From positions 248,001 through 312,000 of the forward strand of contig JAEUHY010000045.1 of the NCBI GenBank assembly GCA_016795325.1: a stretch of 64,000 nt of DNA. Direction: 5' to 3'. Source of the DNA: Planctomycetota bacterium. GTDB lineage: Bacteria; Planctomycetota; UBA1135; GCA-002686595. Positions 41,272 through 50,458 of this stretch are shown piece by piece (the first letter of the stretch is position 1; each line of letters starts with the position of its first letter). The notes beneath the pieces are model-generated. The model saw only the letters and a list, made by a program, of their open reading frames with translations. It searched no databases and was not told the origin of the DNA. The position numbers and the translations under genes are program-made.

Positions 41272-44200
41272 CTACGGGTCGACGCGCCTAGCCGGCCTCA
41301 GACCGAGTCCGTCCGAGAGATAGTGCTCCGCGTTGCGTCCTCGGAAGGCTGACCTGAGGTTCTTCGCGGCGCTGTTGTACGCCCCGCCACGAACGCTACG
41401 CGCGTCGATCCCGTGCGTCGGATAAAGAGGGTCTTTGGTCCCAAGGTCAATCGGTGGACCACTCATGCCGTCCGCGCACCACTCGAACACGTTTCCGGCA
41501 ACCTCATGCAACCCGAAGCCATTTGGAGGGAACGTGCCGACCGGAGCGTGCGACGGCCAGCCGTCGTCGCAGTTCGGCCAGTCATCGATTTCGATCCCCG
41601 CATAGCCAGCACGCTTCGACGCCTGATCCGCGAGATTCACTTTGCCGCGCAGTGTGTCTCGGCTGTTTCCGGTCCACCAAACCGTCTGCGTTCCACCCCG
41701 AGCGGCGCATTCCCATTGGGCCTCGCTCGGCAGAGCGAGTCCCAACCGGCGCATGATGCGGTCGCAGTCCAGCCACGAGACGTCTTGCACGGGATAGCGG
41801 AGATCGATCGTCGGGTTCTTCCGCACGAAGTCAACCCAGCTTGCGCCGCTGATGCGATTCCATTGCCCGTAGGTCATCTCATACTTTGATATGAAATACG
41901 GCGATAGCTCAATTCGGCGCGGCGGCCACTCCTTGTGCATCGCGTCTGGATCGTAGTGCGGCTGGTCAGGTTGGGTCCATTGAGCACCCATCCAGAACCA
42001 AGTGTGCGGAATGAGAACAAAGACAAGACCGGTTTCCTCGCTCATGATCCACCTGCCGTCGGCGCCGCGCTCGGGCGGCGCGCCTGTCTGCAGGTGGGCA
42101 AACTCCCAAAGTCCACTGACCGGATCAGGGCCAAGCGGCAGCAAGCCGATTTGAGGCCGAAGGGAGAGACCACCGTAAAGAGGGCTTGCGGCGATCTCAG
42201 AGACCGCTCGCTCCCAGGCTTCACGCGCACGCGGCCCGGACCGGCTCTCGAACTCAATCGACTCGGCGAAGCTTATGCGTTTGGCTGCGCTCCAGCCGAA
42301 GGGGGCTGCGACACCGTCGCCCAGGTAACCGTGGCACGCGAGCTCAAGGTCTTCGAGCGCTGCCACGGCGCTCGCCGTGATGGAGTACGCCGATTCATCC
42401 TCGACGGTTTCGAACTTGTACGTCTGGCCCCGCTCCACCAGGGTCCGCAGTGAGCGCGCCCTCATCGCTAGATGGTCGCGCTCTCGACGGCGCGCCCGCG
42501 CCCGCGAGCCCGTCCAACGGTCAATCGCATCCTCGACTTCTAGATCCCAGCCCGCCTCATTCGAGAGTGAGATGTTCGGCGAGCGCGTCGAGGACGACGT
42601 GAACAGCGGACCGAGCATGCGCACCTCGCAGGCCTTTTGGATGCTTGCTCGTGCTCGCTCAAAGTCGCCTACTGCAATCTGCGCCCAGCTCAGAGCTCGC
42701 AGCTGAGTCGCCTCTGCGCGTCCTCTGACATGCGCAGACGCTTGCTCTATCAACCGCAGACCCTCGAGCTCGCGGCCATACTCGTGACGTCCGGGGGCTA
42801 CGAGTGGCCAACCGGACTCGACCAAGCCAGCTCCCACGTCCGCCTCGGTCGTGAAGCCCGGGTCGGATTGAAGTTCCAGAGGCGCATACCACGGCTGAGC
42901 GTCGAGCATGCCCGCGTACCAGTGCACTGGAGGAGGCGCAGGCCACGGCTCACCACCGAGCATGCGCATGTACCACTGCAGCTGCAGCTCCACTCGCGCA
43001 AGTTCCGCGCGGTTCGATTCCGTCTCGGGACCCTCGTCCAGGCAACTTTGCGCGCGGCCGCGCAATGAGTTGAGCCGATTGCGCAGAGCGTTGAGGCCCA
43101 TCACCGAGTCGCCATTCTGGTCTGGGTCGGTTGCCGCTTCGCCGAGTAGGACTTCTGCACGATGCATCCAATTGCGCAGCGCGTCAGCCGTGCCGGGGTG
43201 CGCTGGCCAAAGCGCGGCAACTTCACGCACGAGTTGGGTTGCCAAGCGGGGAGTGCGCAACAGCGCAACGAAATCGGCGTTCGCTTCAGCCCTCGCGCGC
43301 TCGATCCAGAACGCCGTTCCGAGGCTCGAGAGGACGAGCAGCACCGCTGCAAACGAACTCGCGAGAGCCAAGTTGCGACGCACCCACTTCCTGGTTTCCG
43401 CCCATGTTCCGCCCTCGTACGCGCGAACGACGCGCTTGTCGAGAAAGGCGCGAAGATCGTCGGCGCACTCCGCCAGGTTCGCGTAGCGCAGGGATGGGTC
43501 GCGCGACATGGCCTTCGAGCAGATCGCGATCAGTTCGGCGGGCACGCTCGGTGCGCGCTTGCGCAGCGAAGCCGGAGGCCCGGCGCGGAGCTGTTCGAGG
43601 ACGCTCGCGCTGGAATCGACGAGCATTCCGTAGGGGGGGCCCTTCCCCAGAAAGTGGTAGAGCATCGCACCGACGGCGTAGACGTCGGAGCGTGCATCCA
43701 CGCGCTCGATCTCGCCGCGAGCCTGTTCGGGCGACATGTAGGCCGCTGTGCCGACGATCTGGCCGTGCGCGGTGAAGATCGATCCAGCTTCGTCGTCCGT
43801 GCGCTCGGAGCGCAGGGTCTCGACGATGCGTGAGCCGGTGGTCTTGCGCTGGAGCTGCGCTTTGCCCAACGCTCGGGCGACGCCCCAGTCCATCACGAAC
43901 ACTTCGCCGCGCGGCCCGACCATGATGTTCGAGGGCTTCAAGTCGCGGTGCACGACGCCCTTGCTGTGCGCGTAGCCCACCGCTTCGCACAAATCGAGCA
44001 AACAGCGCAGTACGCGCACCGTATTCCATGTGTCACGACCTTCCCAGGCGAGTTCGAAAACACGCGAGAGCTGCACTCCGTTGACCAGCTTCATGACGAA
44101 GAACGGCCGTCCGAAGTCGTCGAGGCCAAGATCGTGCACGGGCACGATCGAGGGGTGGTCGAGCTGCGCGATGATCTGCGCCTCTTCGATGAAGCGGGCC

Positions 44201-44583
44201 GCGAGCTGTTTCCACTCGCCGCTCACCTTGGCGTGCATGGTCTTCATGGCGAGTTGACGCCGCAGGTCTTTGTCCCACACGCGCTGAACGACGCCCATCG
44301 CGCCGCGCCCGATGTCGCACTCGACCTCGTAGCGCCTGCCGCGAGGCGCGGGCCGGGCCAGTCGCAGCATCAGCGCGTTGAGCTCCGCTCGTTCCGCCCC
44401 GAATCCATCGGCGCCGCCAGGCGGCGATGGCTGCGCCCATTCATCGTGGCAGCGCTGCAACGCGTCGGCCAGTTGCGGGAGCTCTTCGCACAGTTGCTCG
44501 AAAGGCTTCGTATCCCCGCCCAATCGCCGTGCGAGGTACTGCAGCCACACGCCCTCGGCAGCCAGTTGTTGGTCAGATGTCAT
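41272..44583 (-). CDS. Receptor-like Ser/Thr protein kinase with C-terminal FGE-like domain, divergent from an ECF sigma factor
   Basis: An 1103-residue protein. The first 80 residues are helical. The kinase domain (about 85-375) has the Gly loop IGRGAMGVVQ, Lys in LAMKTM, HRDLKPSN, and DWG for DFG. A membrane helix (LALASSFAAVLLVLSSLGTAF, about residue 415) is followed by a long, mainly helical region. An FGE/SUMF1 fold ends the protein (LTYGQW-like MTYGQWNRISGA, LPSEAQWECAARGG, GNVFEWC, VRGGAYN). The Cys required after RGG in active FGE is absent (NLRSA). Kinase residues look functional. The gene is divergent from the ECF sigma factor at 44733, and kinase-linked ECF groups are known from Planctomycetota, so a signalling pair is likely. 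The 3-prime half is visibly less GC-rich than most of the window. Confidence 0.85.
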   Translation of the reverse strand: MTSDQQLAAEGVWLQYLARRLGGDTKPFEQLCEELPQLADALQRCHDEWAQPSPPGGADGFGAERAELNALMLRLARPAPRGRRYEVECDIGRGAMGVVQRVWDKDLRRQLAMKTMHAKVSGEWKQLAARFIEEAQIIAQLDHPSIVPVHDLGLDDFGRPFFVMKLVNGVQLSRVFELAWEGRDTWNTVRVLRCLLDLCEAVGYAHSKGVVHRDLKPSNIMVGPRGEVFVMDWGVARALGKAQLQRKTTGSRIVETLRSERTDDEAGSIFTAHGQIVGTAAYMSPEQARGEIERVDARSDVYAVGAMLYHFLGKGPPYGMLVDSSASVLEQLRAGPPASLRKRAPSVPAELIAICSKAMSRDPSLRYANLAECADDLRAFLDKRVVRAYEGGTWAETRKWVRRNLALASSFAAVLLVLSSLGTAFWIERARAEANADFVALLRTPRLATQLVREVAALWPAHPGTADALRNWMHRAEVLLGEAATDPDQNGDSVMGLNALRNRLNSLRGRAQSCLDEGPETESNRAELARVELQLQWYMRMLGGEPWPAPPPVHWYAGMLDAQPWYAPLELQSDPGFTTEADVGAGLVESGWPLVAPGRHEYGRELEGLRLIEQASAHVRGRAEATQLRALSWAQIAVGDFERARASIQKACEVRMLGPLFTSSSTRSPNISLSNEAGWDLEVEDAIDRWTGSRARARRRERDHLAMRARSLRTLVERGQTYKFETVEDESAYSITASAVAALEDLELACHGYLGDGVAAPFGWSAAKRISFAESIEFESRSGPRAREAWERAVSEIAASPLYGGLSLRPQIGLLPLGPDPVSGLWEFAHLQTGAPPERGADGRWIMSEETGLVFVLIPHTWFWMGAQWTQPDQPHYDPDAMHKEWPPRRIELSPYFISKYEMTYGQWNRISGASWVDFVRKNPTIDLRYPVQDVSWLDCDRIMRRLGLALPSEAQWECAARGGTQTVWWTGNSRDTLRGKVNLADQASKRAGYAGIEIDDWPNCDDGWPSHAPVGTFPPNGFGLHEVAGNVFEWCADGMSGPPIDLGTKDPLYPTHGIDARSVRGGAYNSAAKNLRSAFRGRNAEHYLSDGLGLRPARRVDP

Positions 44584-44732
44584 TGGAGAGATTTCGCGCC
44601 GACGCGATGGTGCAAATCGAACCCAGCAGCCTCTGTGGGAGTCGAAGAAGGCGGGACTCGACCTGGTGGTAGTATCCCGAAAGCGGCGTCCCGTTCGCTC
44701 ACAGATCCATCGGGATCGAACTGAAGGCTCAA

Positions 44733-45332
44733 GTGAACTCCAACATCGACCAGACGGTCACCTCTCTGCTCGCCGCCGGCGCCCAACGGGGCGAACCCGC
44801 TTGGGACGCGCTGTGCAGTCGGCTGGTCGAGCCGCTGCGAGTCTGGGTTGATGTCCACCTGCACGGCGGTATGCGCGGACGGATCGATCCCGCGGACGTC
44901 ATGCAGGAGACGTGGGCGCGAGCGATGGGCGACGTTCATCGCTTCGACTCCTCCAAAGGCAAATTTCGCGCTTGGCTGTTCGGCATCGCGCGCAACGTGC
45001 TCCGGGACGCGTTCCGCGCTTGTGCTGCTCCGGACGCCGGGCGAGGGGGAACGGCTTGGGCCGCCAGCCTCGACCAAGTTTCGGACAGCGTGCGCCACTA
45101 TGTCCGCGACGTGGATCGCAATGACGCACTCAACCACCTCGCAGAGACCATTCGCACACTCGACGAAGGCGATCAGACTCTTGCCATCTGCGCGCTCGAA
45201 GGCATCAAGCTCTCTGACGCCGCCCTGCGCCTGGGGATCAACTACGAGGCCACGGTGAAGCGTTGGCAGAAGCTGCGCGCGCGACTGGCCACGGGGCCCG
45301 TCGCGCGCGATCTTCTCGAATTGGCTGAGTGA
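44733..45332 (+). CDS. ECF-type RNA polymerase sigma factor
   Basis: A 199-residue protein starting at GTG 44733 with an upstream AAGG ribosome-binding site. Region 2 (about residues 20-90) has DPADVMQETWARA and FRAWLFGIARNVLRD, the sigma-2 signature that contacts the -10 element. Region 4 (about 130-185) holds a helix-turn-helix (LSDAALRLGINYEATVKRWQKL). Compared with typical ECFs the linker is a little long and has a Gly-rich patch (GRGGTAWAAS). A 149-base intergenic gap separates it from the divergent kinase-FGE gene. No anti-sigma factor gene is adjacent, so control may go through the kinase (inference). A hairpin follows the stop. Confidence 0.85.
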   Translation: MNSNIDQTVTSLLAAGAQRGEPAWDALCSRLVEPLRVWVDVHLHGGMRGRIDPADVMQETWARAMGDVHRFDSSKGKFRAWLFGIARNVLRDAFRACAAPDAGRGGTAWAASLDQVSDSVRHYVRDVDRNDALNHLAETIRTLDEGDQTLAICALEGIKLSDAALRLGINYEATVKRWQKLRARLATGPVARDLLELAE

Positions 45333-45333
45333 T

Positions 45334-45358
45334 TCGCCGCGGGGCAGCGGGCTCCGCG
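45334..45358. terminator. Hairpin between the sigma factor and the converging secreted-protein gene
   Basis: Seven-base arms GCCGCGG (45334-45340) and CCGCGGC (45352-45358), just after the sigma factor stop. Confidence 0.4.
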
Positions 45359-45384
45359 GCTTCAGAGTAGCCATCGACGACAAG

Positions 45385-48198
45385 TCACGGAATGAGCGTG
45401 AACTCCAACGCGTCGCTCAAGTTCGTCGTCTTCGGCGCGGGCGGGTCGCGATACCACGCCTGAACGTTGACCAACGTGCCCGCGGCCAGGGGCGTGCCCA
45501 ACGCGCCGGGATGACTCGTAGCGAAGGCGATCCAGTCCTCCACGTAGGCGCCGTTGCACTGTCCCACAACGCCACCCGAGTTCTGCGTCGTCATGCGCTG
45601 GGTCGGAGACCGGACGCACAGGAAACTCGAGCCCCACGGAGAGCTGATCCGACCGCTGACCCCGTAGAACAACAGCCCAAGTCGATTGCCCTCCAATCCG
45701 GCCACGGCAATGTTGTAGCCCGATGCTGCGCTCGCGCTCGGAGTGCCAGTGGCGGAGATGGCCGGCGTGCAGCCGTTGGATGACGTGCCCGCGGTGCAGT
45801 ACGTCGTAGAGAAGTCATCGATCGAGATCCGAGCGATGCTTCGGAACCCCGTGCCGGCAAACAGCAGCGTCGAAGTCCCGGTCGAGGGATCGAACGTCCG
45901 GATGCCCGTAGTGTCGGTGATCAGCAGCTGGCCGTTTTCAAGTGGAGCGACTCCATAGCAGCTGTTCATCCCCGCGCTGTACGCGTTGATAAGTGCGCCT
46001 CCGCTGTCGTACTCGTAGACGCCGCGGGAAGAGCCTCCGCCAGCGACCAGCACGTTTCCACCAGACGTGCGGTAGATCTGGCGCGGCACGCTCACGTCAT
46101 TGACCCCATTGGACGCATGGAACACGGTTGACCAGGCTCCCGGGTAGACTGCTTCAATGTTGTTGATCGCACTATCGTGCGACACCAACAGCAGACCAGA
46201 GCCGTGGTCAGCACACACGCCGTAGGGGCTAGATCCGAAGGTGAGCGGCGTCTCGCCAACGCGGTTCCCGTCCGTGTCGAAGTGCACTAGCGAATCCTGC
46301 ACGCCGGCGTCCGTGACATACACGGCGCCCGAAAGGTACGCGACTCCCCGGGCGAAGCTGGGCACTCCCTGCGCGCTGGAGATCGTGCCTACGTGGTTTC
46401 CGTACAAGTCGAAACGCGCGATCTCGTCCGACGACGAATCGACCGTCCACAGCTCCTGATCGACTTGCACCATGTCGACGACGTTCTGGAAGTCGTAGTC
46501 ACCCGTGAGAAGACCACCATCCCCGAGGAATGGCGTGACATCCACACGAGATCCGTCCGCTGCGCGGTGCAACCACACGCAGTCGGACACTGTGTCGGGA
46601 ATGCCAAAGAACCGCCCGGTCATCTTGATTGCGCCGGCCTTGCCATCCGTGCAGCGGAAGCGCTCGGCGTAGATACCACTATCTCCGGTCTGCGAGTTGG
46701 AGTCGTACCAACTGACGATGACGCCGGGGTTGAAGCCAGCTCCGCTGGCGAACACTCGGGGCTGGCGCGGGGCATCGCCCATTTCGGTGTTGTTCGCTAC
46801 GGGATCGGCAATGGGCCACTGTGCACAACGCGATCCGTCCGACAAATTCAAGGCGCTCAGTTTGGCATCACGAGTCTGGTTACCGCCAGCGGTTGACGCA
46901 ATGTAGGCGCAGCCCTGACACACTTGTCCGCCAAGGCACCCGTCGGCCGCATCAAAACCGTCGAGCGCACCCGTGCCTAGCACAACTGGAGCAACGATGG
47001 GGAAGTTCGGCCACTGTGCTAATGGAGTTGAGCTTGAACTGGCTATGTTGTACTTCTGCGCCAGGAGTTGATACGAGCCTCTATACGTGACGATGACGTC
47101 GCCGTTTGGGGCGTCGACAAGCGCAAGGCAGCGCGGAGGCACCGAGGGATTCCCCACACCTGTGACCCGGTTCACGGACTGGATTCCGAACGAATCGACG
47201 TGCGCCAGGATCACGTCCGTTCTGTTGTGCGCCACTTCTGTAGTCGAGAACGCTACCCAAGCACCGCCGCTCTCATCGGCTGTCGCCCGGCATGCAAAAG
47301 CCGGATCGTATTGTCCGTCAATCTTCAGCGGACTCGACGGACCACCCCACTCGAGCGTTCCTGTGTTGTCGTTGCGGAACTTTGCCGCATGAAGATGACC
47401 GGGGTTGTTGTTGAAAGGAACTCCGTTTTCGTCTCTTGAGTAGATGACAATCGGATAGCCACTAGAACTGTCGGCAAGTACGATGGGCCGCGGCAGCCAG
47501 CACGGACTATAGACGGTGGAGTTCCAGTAATAATCGAATTCCACAAGCGCGCCGTTGGCGCTGTTGGGAAACAGCAGGGTTCCAGTCGAACTTCCTGCTG
47601 GGGCAACGACTCCTTGGGCTCGCAGTGACAAGTGAACGGTCGATCCTCCTGAAAGCCCCAACCCCTCGTTCCACGCCAGAACAACTCCATTGCTCGCCGG
47701 ACGCGGTGACATGGCGACCTGACTCACCCATCCCCCCAAGTGCATATCGGCGACCGTTACCGCTTGGATCGTGTCGACCCACGTAGACCCATTGAGGCGG
47801 AGGATTCTCAAGATCAAGTTCGCGTACGTGGCGGTAGGCTGTGGACGGACCTGGTACGCCACGGCGAATCTGTTGGCTCCCAGCGAGCAGACGGCGAAAT
47901 CCTGTGGATCGACGATATTTGCGGCCAGAAGGTGCGGGGGTCCAACCGGATCGCCCGCGCCGTTCAGGCGTTCCACCACCAGATCAGCGCTGCTGTTTTG
48001 GTCTATGTGAATCGCGGCGACGCCACCGCTCAGCGGCACGACTTCGAATTTGGCTGGCAACATGCCCCACGCGCACGCATCCGGATCGATGTAGTGCTCG
48101 GCGACCTTTGGGTTGGTCTTCCAATCCGCGGCCGCGGGTGGCGCGGTGAGGTAGATGCATGCGGCGAGGGCCGCCGGTATGGCGAAGAGTGATCTCAT
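45385..48198 (-). CDS. Large secreted propeller-like protein with C-terminal Tyr-Cys-Thr module
   Basis: A 937-residue product from ATG 48198, with a signal peptide ending PPAAA (about residue 24). The first 560 residues are beta-rich with many short repeats. From about residue 590 to 790 come NHL-like strands (ELWTVDSSSDEIARFDLYGN, RGVAYLSGAVYVTDAG, GVAPLENGQLLITDTTG) forming a probable propeller. The last 137 residues are a well-preserved copy of the module: YCTAGTSSNGCTP, LLFYGVSG, SFLCVRSPTQR, a Cys-Asn-Gly, QAWYRDPPAPKTTNLSDALE. GC content drops in the middle (for example 47300-47560) compared with the flanks. Divergent from 48471. Confidence 0.75.
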   Translation of the reverse strand: MRSLFAIPAALAACIYLTAPPAAADWKTNPKVAEHYIDPDACAWGMLPAKFEVVPLSGGVAAIHIDQNSSADLVVERLNGAGDPVGPPHLLAANIVDPQDFAVCSLGANRFAVAYQVRPQPTATYANLILRILRLNGSTWVDTIQAVTVADMHLGGWVSQVAMSPRPASNGVVLAWNEGLGLSGGSTVHLSLRAQGVVAPAGSSTGTLLFPNSANGALVEFDYYWNSTVYSPCWLPRPIVLADSSSGYPIVIYSRDENGVPFNNNPGHLHAAKFRNDNTGTLEWGGPSSPLKIDGQYDPAFACRATADESGGAWVAFSTTEVAHNRTDVILAHVDSFGIQSVNRVTGVGNPSVPPRCLALVDAPNGDVIVTYRGSYQLLAQKYNIASSSSTPLAQWPNFPIVAPVVLGTGALDGFDAADGCLGGQVCQGCAYIASTAGGNQTRDAKLSALNLSDGSRCAQWPIADPVANNTEMGDAPRQPRVFASGAGFNPGVIVSWYDSNSQTGDSGIYAERFRCTDGKAGAIKMTGRFFGIPDTVSDCVWLHRAADGSRVDVTPFLGDGGLLTGDYDFQNVVDMVQVDQELWTVDSSSDEIARFDLYGNHVGTISSAQGVPSFARGVAYLSGAVYVTDAGVQDSLVHFDTDGNRVGETPLTFGSSPYGVCADHGSGLLLVSHDSAINNIEAVYPGAWSTVFHASNGVNDVSVPRQIYRTSGGNVLVAGGGSSRGVYEYDSGGALINAYSAGMNSCYGVAPLENGQLLITDTTGIRTFDPSTGTSTLLFAGTGFRSIARISIDDFSTTYCTAGTSSNGCTPAISATGTPSASAASGYNIAVAGLEGNRLGLLFYGVSGRISSPWGSSFLCVRSPTQRMTTQNSGGVVGQCNGAYVEDWIAFATSHPGALGTPLAAGTLVNVQAWYRDPPAPKTTNLSDALEFTLIP

Positions 48199-48470
48199 GT
48201 TCGTGTTCCGTGTTGGGTCGAAGCCTTGGAAGTCTGGTTGGAAGGGCGCGATCACAGGGATGGCGCTGGCCGTCAGGTGTTGTGGCGAGAGAGCCCAATC
48301 CGGAACGCTTTCCGCGATCGCCGTGCGAAGTTGCCCAACGAGCGAGGCCAGCTCGAGGGCTTGGGCGGGCCGGATCGCGCCCCGCGGCGGAAATTTCGCG
48401 CTTTTCCATCCTCCGTTCGACGTCTGGCGCCAAGCACAGGTGAAGACTCGCGAGCCAAGGAGCAGACACG

Positions 48471-49232
48471 ATGGGTAGAGGCGGAAGTTTGGCGGTGCTG
48501 GCGTTCCTCGCCGCGATAGCGCACGGCGCGATCGCGGCGCGGGGCGGGCCGGTGGGGACGCAGGCGACCCAAGCTGCGTCCGCGCCGGGCGTGCTGCGAT
48601 CGCGCAGCCGATGTGCACTGCGAGCGCTCGTCCTGGTCGCGAAGCTCGGGGCACGGGCCGTCAAGCTCCGGAAGCAGTGCGCGCGCGAGGCTCCGGAGAG
48701 CGCGGACGTCAGCGGGGAGGTGACGCTGCAACAAGGCCCTCGTGATGCTCCGACCGCAGCCGCCGTGGCGCACAACACACAGGCTGCCGCCGGGTGCTCC
48801 ACCTACTGCACCAGCAGCACCACGACCCACGGCTGCGTGCCCGTGATCAGCTGCACCGGAGTTTTCAGCGCGAGCCTCGGCTCGCCATTCGTGCTGACGG
48901 TGAGCGAGGTCGAGGGCGCGCGCAGTGGGAAGATCCTCTACTCGCTGGCAGCCCACCCGACGATGCCCCAGGCCCCCAACGGCAACACGAGCTATCGCTG
49001 CCTGCAGTCACCTACGAAGTCGACGGGGTTGCAGTTCTCAGGCGGCACGCTCAATGGCTGCGACGGCTCCCTGACGGTCGACTTCAGCGCCTTCATGGCC
49101 GCGAATCCTGGCGCGCCAGGCAACCCGCTGATGGCGGGGCAGACGTTCTATGCGCAGGGCGTCTTCAAGGACCCTGGCGCGCCAGGGACGATCAACTACT
49201 CCGATGCGTTGTCGTTCACCGTGGTTCCGTAG
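48471..49232 (+). CDS. Small secreted protein consisting mainly of the Tyr-Cys-Thr module
   Basis: A 253-residue product from ATG 48471, preceded by an AAGGAG-type RBS. The first 22 residues can act as a signal peptide. About 85 low-complexity, Arg/Ala-rich residues follow, and then the module from YCTSST at about residue 112: HGCVP, a third Cys in ISCTG, YRCLQSP, a Cys-Asp-Gly, YAQGVFKDPGAPG and YSDALSFTVVP. With no other domain, this is the module in nearly pure form. Its neighbours on both sides also carry it. Function is unknown. Confidence 0.7.
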   Translation: MGRGGSLAVLAFLAAIAHGAIAARGGPVGTQATQAASAPGVLRSRSRCALRALVLVAKLGARAVKLRKQCAREAPESADVSGEVTLQQGPRDAPTAAAVAHNTQAAAGCSTYCTSSTTTHGCVPVISCTGVFSASLGSPFVLTVSEVEGARSGKILYSLAAHPTMPQAPNGNTSYRCLQSPTKSTGLQFSGGTLNGCDGSLTVDFSAFMAANPGAPGNPLMAGQTFYAQGVFKDPGAPGTINYSDALSFTVVP

Positions 49233-49340
49233 GGCGTGGATGCGGAGGTCGAACAAAGAAATCGCGAAAGGTCGTCCGTACAGCGGCGCACGCGTCGAAC
49301 TGCACACGAAGCCAACCCCGCCCGAAGAGAACAGCCGACC

Positions 49341-50411
49341 ATGAAACGACTGCACGGATTCGCCACGTTCGCTCTGCTTTTCGCCACCTCACCCGTCAGC
49401 GTTGCCCAGTCGATCAACATCGACATCGGCTGCAATGCGCTGTCGACGCCGAGCGACTCCGGCGGCGGCGTAGCCGGGCAGTGGGGGGCCTGGAACTTCG
49501 TCGATCACGCGCCGACAGGCTCGGCTGTGGTCGATCTGACCGGCGCGGCGACGTCGGTTCAGGTGTCTGTGACAAACGTTGGCGGGCACAGCTGTGCGGA
49601 TGTGTCGAACTTCGGGCCGGGCGACACGGGGGCCGTGTTCGACGACCTGGAAGCTGTCATTGCGGGGGCGACAAGCACCTGGAAGCTCTCCGGGCTCGTC
49701 CCGGCCCGCGTCTACACCGTCACGCTTTCGTGTTGGGATCCCGCGTCGCCCGGCGTCGCGCTCACGAGCGTTCGGTTGCCGCTGTCCGCCCCTCCGGTGG
49801 ACTGCGGCGTGTGGGATGGTGTCGGCTTCGCCGCAGCGGGGGATGCGACGGTCGTCGCGCCGGTGCAGGCGGACGCGAACGGCGAGATCCGTTGGTCGAT
49901 CGCTCCCGCTGTCGGCAGCCCCCGCGGCGCGCTGAACGCGATCCAGCTCACCGACCGCATCTTCGGCGGCACGCTGCCCGAGGTCTACTGCACCGCCGGC
50001 GTCAGTTCGCAAGGCTGCGTGGGGAGGATCTCGACGACAGGTACGCCGAGTGTGTCGGCGGGGAGCGGGTTTGAGATTCGAGTCACCGGGGCGCGTACGC
50101 CGGCCGCGACGGCGATCTTCATCTACTCGCTGAATGGTCGAACGGCCGTGCCGTTCTGTTCCGCGTCGAATTCGTACGTGTGCATTCGCCCCGTCCATGT
50201 TCGGTTCGGGCGCACGAGCATCCCCAACGGCGCGCCCTGCTTGGGCGCCTTCGCCAGCGACTGGAATCAGGATGTCGGTTGGTGGCTTGGTCCGCAGATA
50301 CCAGGTCAGACCGTGACCGTTCAGGGCTGGTGGCGCGACATCAACTTGTGCTCTCCGCTCGACCCGAAAAACTCACTCTCCGACGCCGTCGAGTTCATCC
50401 CGGCGCCGTAG
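49341..50411 (+). CDS. Secreted protein with C-terminal Tyr-Cys-Thr module
   Basis: A 356-residue product from ATG 49341 with a signal peptide ending VSVAQS (about residue 22). Residues about 25-215 form a beta domain with GGGVAGQWGAWNFVDH and VYTVTLSCWDPASPG strands, resembling a small carbohydrate-binding-like sandwich; I cannot name a family. The module follows from about residue 216: YCTAGV, QGCVG, an extra pair of Cys (FCSASNSYVC), PCLGAF, VQGWWRDIN and a terminal EFIPAP. It has more Cys than other copies. It is the third consecutive gene with this module; 108 bases separate it from the previous stop. Confidence 0.7.
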   Translation: MKRLHGFATFALLFATSPVSVAQSINIDIGCNALSTPSDSGGGVAGQWGAWNFVDHAPTGSAVVDLTGAATSVQVSVTNVGGHSCADVSNFGPGDTGAVFDDLEAVIAGATSTWKLSGLVPARVYTVTLSCWDPASPGVALTSVRLPLSAPPVDCGVWDGVGFAAAGDATVVAPVQADANGEIRWSIAPAVGSPRGALNAIQLTDRIFGGTLPEVYCTAGVSSQGCVGRISTTGTPSVSAGSGFEIRVTGARTPAATAIFIYSLNGRTAVPFCSASNSYVCIRPVHVRFGRTSIPNGAPCLGAFASDWNQDVGWWLGPQIPGQTVTVQGWWRDINLCSPLDPKNSLSDAVEFIPAP

Positions 50412-50458
50412 AGCCGCACGCAGCGCACACTCGACACGTCCACGCGTCGCCGGAGCCG

